From Harmothoe impar (Eukaryota > Annelida > Polychaeta > Phyllodocida > Polynoidae), in the NCBI GenBank assembly GCA_947462335.1, contig OX381714.1, positions 16,774,618 to 16,838,617 on the forward strand: a stretch of DNA of 64,000 nt, given 5' to 3'. The position numbers were made by a program, and so were the translations under genes. Positions 36,176 to 47,166 of this stretch are shown here, one piece after another (position 1 is the first letter of the stretch; the number at the start of each line of letters is the position of its first letter). The notes under the pieces were generated by a model. It made no database searches and was not told where the DNA came from. It was given only the letters and a program-made list of their open reading frames with translations.

Positions 36176-39100
36176 TTACTGGAGGTGTGACCCCAGGGTG
36201 TGCCCTTGTGAGGCTCAGTCTGCTGAAGATGAAGGTGAGGATGTAGGTGGTATCTAGAGGTGAGGGCGTCAAGCCCATCGTCTGATGTATATAGGAAAGC
36301 CCCATGTCTACGAGAATAGTCCAACCTAATTAAAGTATTCATTGACTTATTCTGGAGCTGCTCAAAAATACCTCATTATTATCGTCATACTACCCCATGC
36401 AGTGAGGGTCACAATGTTCTGTGCTTTGCTGCCAGCTGGCGATATCCCTCGAACACGGCGCATAAATATATGCGAGAGTGGCGTTTATTGGTTAAGACCA
36501 GGTTATGATAGTTTAGATATTTAAATGTCACACCGTACCCATGGCACTCCTCCCAAAATATGCTTTCAATGGCATGGGGATGCTCCAGGGGATATAGTGC
36601 ATATTGTGCCAGCTTTTAACAGTTTAGTATATGTACTTTAATGGACTTCAGGGTGAGGAGTAGCTCAGGTTGAGTGCTGTGGTTGACATACAGCATACGT
36701 AAAAGCCTGTCCATCTGACACTATGCCTGTGTAGTGTCAGGTCCCCTCTCTATCTCTCTGGTCAGATGTAAAAGAACCATTGCATATGCAAAAGCGTAGA
36801 GGCGAGCTTACTACCTTCACTCACCTCATAGATTCAATCACCATCAGCCCCCCCCCCCTTGACACAGCCTACAATGACATTTTGCGCCTGTCCCTCCAGC
36901 AGGGGCTTCAAAGTGCAACAACCTAATAGACTTGACCTGTTCTCCAGCCACCAATAGGTCTCAGACACACTATAGGGCTGCTGTACCTGGGTGTGTATGG
37001 TCTCTACACAGAGTCAGTGAGGTGGACAAACGTAACGGCACACGTGTAGACTCCCACCCTGTGCTGCCCTCACCCCCGCCCTCACCTCCCCATTCACCAC
37101 CTACAGCCTACAGGTGTCACACCCACTCCCCAGGTGCGGCTGTCGGGGAATACAGTCTGCAAAGCTGCCTGGCCATTTTGCAGTCCAACGGTGGTATTAG
37201 CTGTCAAATGTGTGTGCCCACAGCCACCTCCAATCCCAAAAGACTATTATTATAAGGGAGAAAATTGGCCTATAGTAACTTTCTGATTTCAAAAACCTAG
37301 CTCCTCATTTAAAGGGGCAATCTCACCACTCACACTTAAACATATAGTAGACTAGAACAGTATTAAAATTGTGAATGGGACACGCTTGGTGATTATGCCG
37401 CTTTTATTGACACAAATAGACCTTGTAGTGGGATATTTGGAGGACCCTGAAATACAACCATAAGACTTGCTTCTTGCACCCCAGGATCCTGCCATAGGCA
37501 CAGTGTGAACCCTTCTCTATAGTTGTGGACGGTGAACTAGGCCATTCATTATCCTCCTCCATAGACCCTTCAGGCAATACAACCCCCTGCACCACCCCCA
37601 CCCCACCCAACCCCTAAGTGCTATTTGTACTGCAGAGCCCCAACCTCCTCCTCCAAACTATCCAAGTTTAAATCCTGCCTCCCACCCACCTCTCCCCCTC
37701 AAATAACAGTGAGAGGAGATCCCAACGTAAAGGTCATTCGTCCTCCTCACATTCAGCAGCGCTGTGTGCACTTCTTGTTACCAGCTGCTCACTTCCGGTC
37801 TGAGTTTAACCCTCTAAGGGCAGCACTGTGCTGCAGGGTTTCATCTTCTATCCTTCTGACATATTTCTCTCAAGGATTCCCCATTCTAACCTATCTCTAA
37901 ATGTGTACCTTCTATCTCATATTCTGCCCTCCTTTCGATGTGCGACTTCACATCGCTTATTTACCCATGTTCTGTTCCGTACATCTTTTTCACATGTTCT
38001 CACTCTTGATGCTTCTATCCATGCCTCTATTTCTTCAAATATGCCTTTGTCCATCAACTTCTTCCCTCAATCCATCTCCCCTTTCCTCCTTTAATAATCC
38101 CTCTCTGAACTCCTCTTGTTAGATGGTTTGCATTGTGGTCAGAAGGTGGCTGGTCCTTCAAATTATTCCTATGTTGCTCCTCCCTTCCCCCCTTTGCTCT
38201 ACTTTAATCCCCCCCCTTGCCCCCCCTTTGCTCTACCTTTACCCCTCCCCCTTTGCCCCCCCCCCCCCCCACATTTTGTTCCCCCTGCCTCTCCTTCTAC
38301 ACCATTCATCTTGGATCCCTACATCCCCCCGCACCTTGTCCCCTTCCCCCAACTCCTGACGTGATTGGTTCATCATTCACGTCCTTTCCGTCTCTTACAT
38401 TCCCTTACACTCAGGCTACCGTCTCATCCATCTCTCCATATACCAATGGCTACTTACCCCCCCCCCCCTCCCCCACGTCCAATAAGGGAGCCGTCCCTTG
38501 GATGGTGCAGGTACCCGCACCTCTAGCCCGCCTCTGTAGGGGTAAACTCCTGTAGGAATGTCCCCCTCACATGCAAGCCGCTCCTACAAGCGGGATGCCT
38601 TGTCCACATCTAACATTCATCACTCACCACTTGTTGTCTATACACGGCATTCAACAGGCTGTTACTGCAGGTGGAGCCACTGTCGGGGCTGACGGGGAGC
38701 TTCTTCCGGTAGGGCTTGTTGTCAGAGTGCCAGGAGTATTGCTGCTTATTGCTCCCAAGAACTATTGCAGGAAATTATCCTTCTATTGGGAGTCTGTCAG
38801 TAACTTTGCTACTTGTGATTACTGGGCTTTTACATCATTGTAATGCCATTCCTATCACACTTTACTGAAATTGGCACCCAACGGCAATGTCAGTGACACC
38901 CTTACTCTTTGTGCTATGATCTGATTAAGGAATGCATCTGTCTGCCCCTCTAGCTAGCCTCACAGAAAACCTACAGGTAAATCTCTGTGAAAATGTCTGT
39001 CTGAAAAATATCCCTTCCCTTAGGTCTGGACAGGGTCTAGCTGCAACAACCTGTTGTTGGACAGAAACTTCACACAGATACAGAGTTGCACACACATTAA

Positions 39101-40510
39101 AACTTAAACCCATTACCTTGGAGGCTCACATGGACCACTCAAGGTGTCCCCTTTTATGTCATAATGTGTGATTCATTTAGAGTACACTCTCACATTGTTA
39201 AAATGGCTTCAGCTTCCAACCCCTTCCCCATCTCAACCTACTGTGCCAGAAGACTTGTGTTTCGGGAAAACATGGACTGGTAATTTGGACATATATGTCG
39301 GTTTTAAACATTTATAATGTATCTTGAAAGTACCAGGAATGAGTTGGAAATCGCCATATTGTATCACGTCTAGAGTCGGGTTGCCTGAAACACTTTTTTT
39401 AATGTAGCCTCATGGTGTTCATATTTTGTTACGACGTCCCAATGCAGGACGGATATTTTGCGTCATGAATGCCGATCTTCTGAAATTTTATCAACATTTA
39501 GTATGCATGAGCTACCGCCGATTTCTGCGGAGTGCATTAAAGCACTGCTTGCCACTATATTATGTAGTCTTAAAAGCACTAGTCCACTGCACTGCTGTAG
39601 ACCACAACCACCATCATGTCTGCCTTTGCTGTTTCCCTTTTTCCCTCTGCCATCCAATTGTGTAGTATAGCTAGATGACACTAGTCACGAGGGGGTCGTA
39701 TCGATGGCTCTACCTGCCATTGCATCATCAACCATAGCCCAGGGCTATTGGGTGCAGATTATATGTCCCTTTTACATCTTAGCCAGTCAGTGCACTCATC
39801 ATGGAGAGAGTGCCTCTATATTGGGCTTGTGGTATAACCCCATCGACTTAACACAGGTAATATGGGTATACAATAGTTGGCTGGAAGAACAAAGGAAACG
39901 GCCGGCCAGAGAAGGAGTAAAACAACGAGTTGTGCATTTGCAAGGCCTTATTCTGACAAAGTTAGGGATTCCACAAAACACCAACATGGACAGACACCCA
40001 CGCCCCCATGTCCCACCCCTCCTTCTGTGGGTCTGTGTGCAATGATGACGTTGCTAGTGTGATGTTACTGAGGGTTACACATGTTCCTCTCCTCAATAAC
40101 CCCATTTACACCCCTGGCTGCCTCTTACAGCCTCCCCAGGTGCCTCTCTGTGGTCGTGATGAACTGCCCTAAGCTGCTCAAGTGTTTGATCCGGGATTCC
40201 CTGAGCTGCCCCCCCCCCTAAGGGCTGCTGTATACCCTCGCCTTATACCTGTAAGCCTGGCCTACTGCTGTAATGTAGAATGTAGGACTTACATGAGCAG
40301 TGCCATGTTCTATGTATTTTACCACAGCTTGCAGGTAGAGAGAAATAACATAATGTTCACAGTAATACTGTGGTATCAACGTTCAGATGAAGTACTTTGG
40401 GTCAGGGTAGGTGGTTATAGAGGGGTCAGCGCCGTATGACACGAACCAATCTACTGTGGTTACGTTCACATAATCATACTTTATTCCTTATATAATATTA
40501 GTTATGGTTC

Positions 40511-40652
40511 TAGGACTAGTACCCCCTGGACATCTACACACTCAGAAAAGTCAGCGTCATTGTCGCTGAAACCACTCTCACCTCAAAGTCAGGCAGTAAA
40601 TGGCAGGGGGTAGCTGTCCGAGGGATAGATGTCCGGGGGGTACTTGTCCTGA
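40511..40652. mobile_element. short CTACCCC foldback MITE with nested hairpin arm
   Basis: The left end is TAGGACTAGTACCCCCTGG and the right end is its inverse, GGGGGGTACTTGTCCTGA. Inside, about 40,539-40,606 starts ACTCAGAAAAGTCAGCG and matches one arm of the hairpin element at 58,589. This appears to be the minimal form of the foldback family, invaded by a second repeat. Confidence 0.65.
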
Positions 40653-43262
40653 CGCCATTAGGGTAACCTGGCTTTGAAATAAATACTGCGCTTGGGATTT
40701 ATGGAAGGGCACATATAGACATCCTTTATATTCTGGTATCACCGGTCTTATAAAGATGTTGCCACACTCAACTCGATCACCTCAGCCTCTGGCTAGGAAA
40801 TGAAGCAGGGTGGAGCAGGGAACCCATGTAGTAAATTACCTAGTCAGATTCTTGGATAAAAAGTATAAGAGGAACTTAACGCGAATAAACAACTGTGCCT
40901 CTTTGCATTGCAGTAGCGTCCAGGAGCTTATGGTCGGAGTTTAACACTATGGTAATCTACACTCATAAGAGAATAGTGCTTATTGAGAACCATGCAGGTT
41001 TAGTGTTTGGTGTATATATATATTTCAATAAGAATACTTCATAGAGCTGCCACTTAAACAAGCCTCTACGGTACCCCTCTCCCTGTAAGATTGCCTGGAA
41101 TAAAGACAACTTTGATGTTACTGAGGGGTGCCACGTTTTTCTTGCTCAATAACCCATTTTGCACCTCTGAGTGCTTCCTACTACCTGCAGGAGGGGCTGC
41201 CCTGTGTTCGTGATGAACTGCTCTGAGCTGCTCTGAGCTGCTCAAGTGTTTGATGGTGGGCCCCATGAGCAGCTCATCCTCCCCTAGGAGCTGCTGCTCA
41301 CAGCCTGGAGTGTGCTCATGTTAATGCTGGGTAGCACTACAACCCACACCTCACGTAAGACTGTGTAACAGCGCTACCATTTTGTTACCGTGAACAGTAC
41401 ACTTTCAAAGTTGGTTGCTTCTTTAGTAGGCATACAGCAGAATGTAGTGTAGGTGCACATTCTATTGTATCTACAGTGTAGTGTGCAGTGATGCAGTAGG
41501 CATGCTGATCATTTTCTTCGCTCAGCAGCTCCATATAGGGATACAATTGGTGATGTATGTATGCTGCCGTATTGGTTCTGCTCTCACATGGCCACAACGG
41601 GTACCACGTACACCTCATACTGCAATATGTGTGAGCATGGAAGGACACAACCAATGCCCTTATTGACGTTTGTACTCCAACTTCAAGAAATCTTTAGTCA
41701 CAGGAGGATTTGGCGAAGCCACCATACAGAATGTTGCATCATAAATCTGCAGGTGGTCGTTATGAGAATGTACCCTTAGCAACAATACCTGCACCACCCA
41801 GAATGCTCTTGACTTCTCTGGACAGTGTAGTTAATGACGGTAAATCTACTGTCCAAAATGGGGAAATGAAACCTTACACCGAGAGCGTCTGTGGTCACCA
41901 GGACACTGAGACAAGGAGAGGTAGCGGGGCCCAGTGTAGGTTATATAACAGGTTGATGTAAGAGATGGGTTAGATAGGCCGCTCTCCCGAACTACTGGAC
42001 TGGGAGTGTAAAGCTGTACCTTGGTCCATGCAGAAAGTTGCTGCTGGTAGGGGGCTGGGGGGGGGGGGGGGGTTGCTGTGCATGTTTACCCCAGGCCTCA
42101 CCTGGCAGCTTTGATCATGGATGTGTATGAGTGTGGAGAGGGGCAGGGGCAGCCACCCTCATACCTACTACTCCCTGCCCTTGGCAAAAAACGCTCAAAA
42201 TGGTGCTTTTGAAATATATGTTGAGAAGCTCAGCATTTAGTAGTTAGGTCAGAGCACTTTCGATCATTGAAAGTGACTCGCTCAGGACTTCTATTTGCTG
42301 CCTAGATATAGCTAATCTTTTGTAGACATTGAGTATCTATAGACATGACAGTCAGTCAACAGTTATTTGGGTAGGGACAGATACATTGAAACACACATTT
42401 CCTTGTGTGACCTATATAGATTCTAGGGTATGAGGTGAACATACTGCTCACCAAGTCCTGTTTTATGTGGTAGATATATGTTGTGGTGGAGGGTCAGTGG
42501 CATGTGTATGATGAACTATAAACATTGCTTCTGAGCCGAGAATGATTTAAGAGTGTTACAAGCTATATGGAATCTTGTTTCGCATATAGCAAGGCATCGA
42601 TGTAATAGAATAACATATATTATTTTGAGTTTTTGACTGGAGTGTCATGTTTTGACGTAAATACCTTGTTTTCTTGCCAAATAATTAACAGCAAGAATTT
42701 CTAATTAATATTACAGTGATTGATTACATTTTGAAGGACATGATTATTGGAGAAATAGTTATTTATTTGGCTTTTGCTTCATATTTCCAGATACAAATTG
42801 ACTCCTGAGGGAAGACATACGAGACGACTGGAGGATTTTACCAAGCAGTGCCTGCGGACCTTACCTGGAGTTTTACCTGCCATCAACATTCACGTGATAC
42901 GATTGGCCTCTGGTGGCAGGATACAATACCACCACTATCATATGGCCATCAAGCAGCCTGCTGTCAGCCATATTTGAATTACCTTATAATCCACCAATCT
43001 TCAATATACTCCCCACCCCTGATATTCACTTTCACATTTTCTCATTTGGAGAGAGCACCTGAAGATAGTCCGTCTATGTAACTGCACTCCATGTGCGCAT
43101 GTGCAAAAGGATATATGCATACTGTTTGCTGTTGCACTCAGAAAGAGAAAACCTGAATCCACACTGATAATTGAATACAGGGTGCAAAGTCATACACAAA
43201 TATGAGTTTAAACCTGGAACCACTCAATAACTAAGTGTGTCCATTAATCTTAGAATCAGACA

Positions 43263-43479
43263 GGAAGTCCAGTAATTGCCAACAGGAAGTCCCATTTCAA
43301 GATAAATAAGTAACTTCCGGAAGTCCATTGGCCTACTTTTGGGGCCACAGGAAAGCAATTGTCCCACTCCTGGTAAAAGTGCAAAACCGGAAGTCCATTA
43401 TCTTACTTCCTGTAAAACCGGAAGTGCATTGTCCTACTTCCAGTAGAACCGGAAGTACCTTAGCCTACTTCCGGTAGTA
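43263..43479. promoter_or_regulatory. tandem ETS-site array upstream of the LHFPL-like exon
   Basis: Three exact-length 31-bp units (43,387-43,417, 43,418-43,448, 43,449-43,479) each carry CCGGAAGT on one strand and an inverted CTTCC about 12 bases later. Degenerate units extend back to 43,263, including the perfect palindrome ACTTCCGGAAGT at 43,315. CCGGAAGT preceded by A is the core ETS-family binding site. The array ends 15 bp before the start codon, so it may be a promoter or a 5' UTR repeat. Confidence 0.6.
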
Positions 43480-43494
43480 CAACCACAGAGCAGC

Positions 43495-43879
43495 ATGGGG
43501 TCCAGCCTCACCTGTGTCGGCGGGCTATGGGCCCTGCTCTCCTTCCTCAGCATGGGCCTGTCCTGTGTGGGCTTCTACATGCCCTATTGGCTTCGTGGGG
43601 CACTCGCTAACAGTACAGAGGCGTATGTCGGTGCCTTTCGGAGATGTGTGTACCCGCGGTTATCGGCTGATGGGGAGGTGATCATCGTGGAGCAGTGTGG
43701 CAGGTACACAGAGTGGGATGATATCCCCAGTCTGTGGTGGAAGGTGGCTACTGTGTCTGTGGGGGTGGGGTGTGGGCTCACCGTACTGGTCTCATTTACT
43801 GCGGTACTAGCGTGCTGCATGGAGGATGTACTCACCAAGCCGACCGCCAAGGTAGCCGGAGTCTTACAGTTCTTAGCAG
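43495..43879 (+). CDS. LHFPL tetraspan protein (LHFPL6/LHFPL1-like), first coding exon
   Basis: 128 codons plus one base are encoded, ending in a GCAG/GTGAGT donor in phase 1. The reading starts MGSSLTCVGGLWALLSFLS and includes SCVGFYMPYWL, AFRRCVYP and CGRY, then ends with VAGVLQFLAG. This matches the N-terminal half of LHFPL tetraspan proteins, plasma-membrane proteins related to claudins; some members partner with mechanotransduction channels or GABA-A receptors. Transmembrane segment 1 is about residues 6-28, the extracellular loop 29-80, segment 2 about 83-108, and segment 3 starts near the exon end. The exon end coincides with the known vertebrate splice point after the FLGG-type motif. 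An acceptor-like CCACAG precedes the ATG. The following exons were not found and probably lie beyond the window or in unrecognised sequence. Confidence 0.9.
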
Positions 43880-45530
43880 GTGAGTTGAGGTTATTTACTA
43901 ATTGATTTTTACCTTTTTGTGGATGAATTTCATGATGTTTTTTAAGAGGCCGACCCTGCAGGAGCCCTATTATCAGGTCGGGGCATTGAATACAGCCTAT
44001 GGACTGTACTGCTCTGGGACAGTGCCTGTTTCTAAGGGGTACCACTGCTCCATTGCGCTTTGGGTACAGAAACCCACTGTTTTTAAGTTTTCCATATTTA
44101 TAGCATGAATTTTTCCTATTCGTTCATACACTGATGCATGATATGTGGCAGACTATCATTCTAATGCTTCCTAGTAGATGATGATTACAATGTATAGCTC
44201 ATGTAGGGTCTACCAGAATACTGGGTCCTCAACCTGATAATAATCCATATCCTACATTGAAACCCTTGGAGGAGGGTCAGACCTGAGGTAATTGATTGGC
44301 ACATGCTACTGATATCAGTACAGGTGTTCAACAGATTTTTGTACACCTCAATCAGCTACACCTCAATCTGTTTCTACATCTCAATTATATTCCAGTTAAT
44401 GAATAACATACTTTTCTCTCAAATATAATGTCATTTTAATAGCTGTGAGATATTTCTAATTCGTCCATTCCATGTCGAATGGTTAATTTTCATCAGTAGA
44501 GTGGCACCTTCAGTCAACCACCTGAAACTCAACCAAGAAAAGACATTTGGCAAAAAGCCTTTGGCCCTGTGGATAAAGCAATTAAAAAGGGGTTGGAATA
44601 AGAAAGAACATGACATAAGTGTAACAGAAAAGGAGAATGGTACTTTAATTCTGTGAAAAAAATAGGGATTTAGTAAAGATAGATAATTTACAACTCGCAT
44701 GTGTTTTATGTATGTGAGTGATCCCATATGGCAGGAATGCCTTGTTTAATCAACTCCATTATGTAAATCAAATTTTTTCAATCTGTGGATTGCTTAGGTC
44801 TGTGTTCAGTGCTTTCTATATCTAGAGCACTTATTCTTGTTTCTGACATTTAATACAGAAACAATAGCAAGAGAGAAAGAGACAGCAATCGTATTTAAAG
44901 TTGATTTGCATTGTAATTTTGAACCGAAATAGGAGCCAACGTCAGAGTGAGCTAGTTCATTTTTTCTATAGTGAGTATGTGTAGCTGTAGCTGCTAGATA
45001 TCCACACGTTGACATTGGTAGTCACCATAGCGCCCACATATGTCATCACAAAATGTGCTCTACACTCAAGCATCACATAGGACAATAGAAGAACAGAGAC
45101 AGAACTGTAGGCTCATTTGTCTGGGTGTATTTATGAGACATGATGGTCCTCTGTGTGGGAGTGGTGTATACAGACCACACATTGTACTATGTGTGTCAGT
45201 GACATGTGTGCAGTATACTATAACATGTATCATACTGACACTCCGAGTGAGACACTTGTCACAGACTCACATAAACTGGCACTTTATGAGAGAAACTCTG
45301 TGTATGGCCCACATTTCATATTGTAACGGGACTAACACATGCCTGGGAGTAGTATACATAATCGGCAATAATGAGAAGGCACATATATGTTTATGAATAT
45401 CATGTTTAGAAGGATGGTTGTTAGGTAACACTAAAGGAGGTAAAAGGGGGGGGGGGGTAGGCTGGGGGGGGGGGGGGTTGGACGGAGATGGGGGTGGGAT
45501 TGACATGGGTGGGAGGGGAGGGGGGGGGGG
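43880..45530 (+). other. presumed intron of the LHFPL-like gene
   Basis: No further exon is recognised. The sequence is AT-rich and ends in a stretch of long G runs (45,443-45,532) against the retrotransposon. Confidence 0.45.
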
Positions 45531-45769
45531 GGTTACATAACTAGTAACATGGAGGAGTAGAGTAGGACCTCCAGAGGGAGGGTTAAAGAGGGAACCAATG
45601 GGAAGCTAGCAAGGACTAAGTGACAGCCACCCAGGAGGAGGGGGCGTGGCTGAGGCATGCAAACCTGTGGATATATACTGAATGTTGAATAAATGTTGGT
45701 CAGAGTTAACCTACAAACCTGAGTTGGATCGTCTTCCTTACTATAGTACACCAAAACCTACCCATTACA
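45531..45769 (+). repeat. putative 5' LTR of the gypsy element
   Basis: The proposed LTR runs from GTTACATAACTAG to CCCATTACA. It contains a TATATA box at about 45,671 and AATAAA at about 45,689, as expected for the U3/R region. A segment starting TGGAACCTCCGG directly after it may be the primer binding site. Borders are approximate because no full second LTR is available for comparison. Confidence 0.5.
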
Positions 45770-45876
45770 GCTGGAACCTCCGGCAATTTCGGACTCACTC
45801 AGGACTACTCTCTTGTATTGCGTGGGGGAGGTGTACTGGAGGACTTGGAGGTAGTGTAGTATAACATATAATTAGT

Positions 45877-47166
45877 ATGAACGGAGGAGGAAACGGAGGA
45901 GGAGGAGGTGGAGGAGGCAATGGAGGTCAAGCACAGGCACCTGACGGCAACATATTGCCTCAGGTGCAAGACCAGGAACGACTGGCTATGGCAAGGGAAG
46001 CAGTAGTAAGAAAAAAACTGGACAGTTACTCCAGGGGAATTGGAAATTCGGACGGCACAGACAAGGAGGCATTAAGAATATGGATCAGGTCCATAGACTA
46101 CGCAACAGCACGCAGCCAGGCCCCGCAGGCCTTGGTACTAGAAATGGTATGCTACCTAGTACAAGCGGGGCTGGCGGATGTGGTGAATTCGGCCATGGAA
46201 GAAGTGGAGGAGGGGGAGGAACCGACGTGGGAAGGTGTCAAGGCCGTAATAAAGGCACACTACCTGGGGGAGGAGGAGGAAGAATTCATGAGGGAGAAGG
46301 TAGAAAAAATGGCACAGTCTTCATTTGAACTAGTTAGAGACTATACTGCCAGATTCATTAGCGCCGTGGGGAGGGCCTACACAGCAGACCAGCTGGAGGA
46401 GTCAATGTTGAAAGCCTCACTACAGAAGAAACTGGTCACAGGCCTACGGGATAAACAGCTGCGTTGTTTAGTGAGGCTGACGGCTTATCCTAACCTACAG
46501 GCGTTGGCCCAGGCTGCCAACGTTACTGCAAATGCACTGGGGCTGAACGAAGACTCATTGGACGCAGAGCAGGCAGCCATGGCTCTCCCACCACCGCCCC
46601 CGGAGGAAGTATCACCATTTAACAGTGCCATTCTGTCGATGCAGAAAAACATTCAGAAAAACATGGAGTCTATGGCGTCCTCATTAAAAGCAGTAAAGGT
46701 ACAGTCCACACCTGTTGTAGCTGCCATTAGTGCATCCCCCAGGCCTCCGCCCGTGCAGGTGGGGACCGCTGCCACACCTGCATGGCAGGCGCCACCCTGG
46801 GCACAAGGATATGGATGGTTCCCCCCATCTACACATCATATGCCAGGACCATACTCGCAACAGATGATGGGTCATTACTCCCATCCCCCGCAGGGATGGT
46901 GGGGTGCTCCTCAGTATAACAGAAATGGACAGTTGACACAGCAGGCCCCGACACAAGCACCCCCAGGCCGTACACAGCCGTATGGAACATCACGCTGTTA
47001 CAATTGTGACGAGGTTGGACACTTTGCTCGGGAATGTGAGAAACCGCGCAGGAGGAGGGAAGTGCAGGACATACAGGCAGCACTAGAGGTGGTAACACAG
47101 GCTACTCAGGCCGCCATGAACAATGGACCACACAGGTTTAATAACCAATCGGCTTCGGGAAACTAA
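45877..47166 (+). CDS. gag: gypsy retrotransposon Gag
   Basis: This intact 429-codon frame encodes the capsid/nucleocapsid polyprotein of a Ty3/gypsy LTR retrotransposon. The N-terminus is a glycine-rich run, followed by a helical capsid-like region rich in E and A (about residues 100-230), a proline-rich linker, and a CX2CX4HX4C zinc knuckle at residues 374-387 for RNA packaging. A Q/A-rich tail follows. The stop TAA directly follows the heptamer GGGAAAC and overlaps the ATG of pol as TAATG, so Pol is probably made by -1 frameshifting, possibly also by reinitiation. No stop or frameshift interrupts the frame. Confidence 0.9.
   Translation: MNGGGNGGGGGGGGNGGQAQAPDGNILPQVQDQERLAMAREAVVRKKLDSYSRGIGNSDGTDKEALRIWIRSIDYATARSQAPQALVLEMVCYLVQAGLADVVNSAMEEVEEGEEPTWEGVKAVIKAHYLGEEEEEFMREKVEKMAQSSFELVRDYTARFISAVGRAYTADQLEESMLKASLQKKLVTGLRDKQLRCLVRLTAYPNLQALAQAANVTANALGLNEDSLDAEQAAMALPPPPPEEVSPFNSAILSMQKNIQKNMESMASSLKAVKVQSTPVVAAISASPRPPPVQVGTAATPAWQAPPWAQGYGWFPPSTHHMPGPYSQQMMGHYSHPPQGWWGAPQYNRNGQLTQQAPTQAPPGRTQPYGTSRCYNCDEVGHFARECEKPRRRREVQDIQAALEVVTQATQAAMNNGPHRFNNQSASGN
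47157..47163 (+). promoter_or_regulatory. -1 frameshift slippery heptamer GGGAAAC
   Basis: GGGAAAC is read in the gag frame as G GGA AAC, followed at once by the TAA stop. It fits the X XXY YYZ rule, and a one-base backward slip gives GGG AAA CTA ATG, which is the pol frame. The same heptamer is a known frameshift site in some retroviruses. A stimulatory pseudoknot downstream was not resolved by eye. Confidence 0.75.

Larger units (their letters stand above)
35040..43259. other. no confident gene
   Basis: No supported exon. It holds a TTAA-type MITE at 35,984, another MITE fragment at about 37,808, the CTACCCC foldback MITE at 40,511, and many C/G homopolymers, for example near 36,848, 38,258, 38,457 and 42,057. 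Presumably intergenic or intronic DNA upstream of the LHFPL-like exon. Confidence 0.5.

Noticed and set aside
37901..38555. Proline-rich frames near 38 kb
   Set aside because: They come from C-rich low-complexity sequence with poly-C runs.
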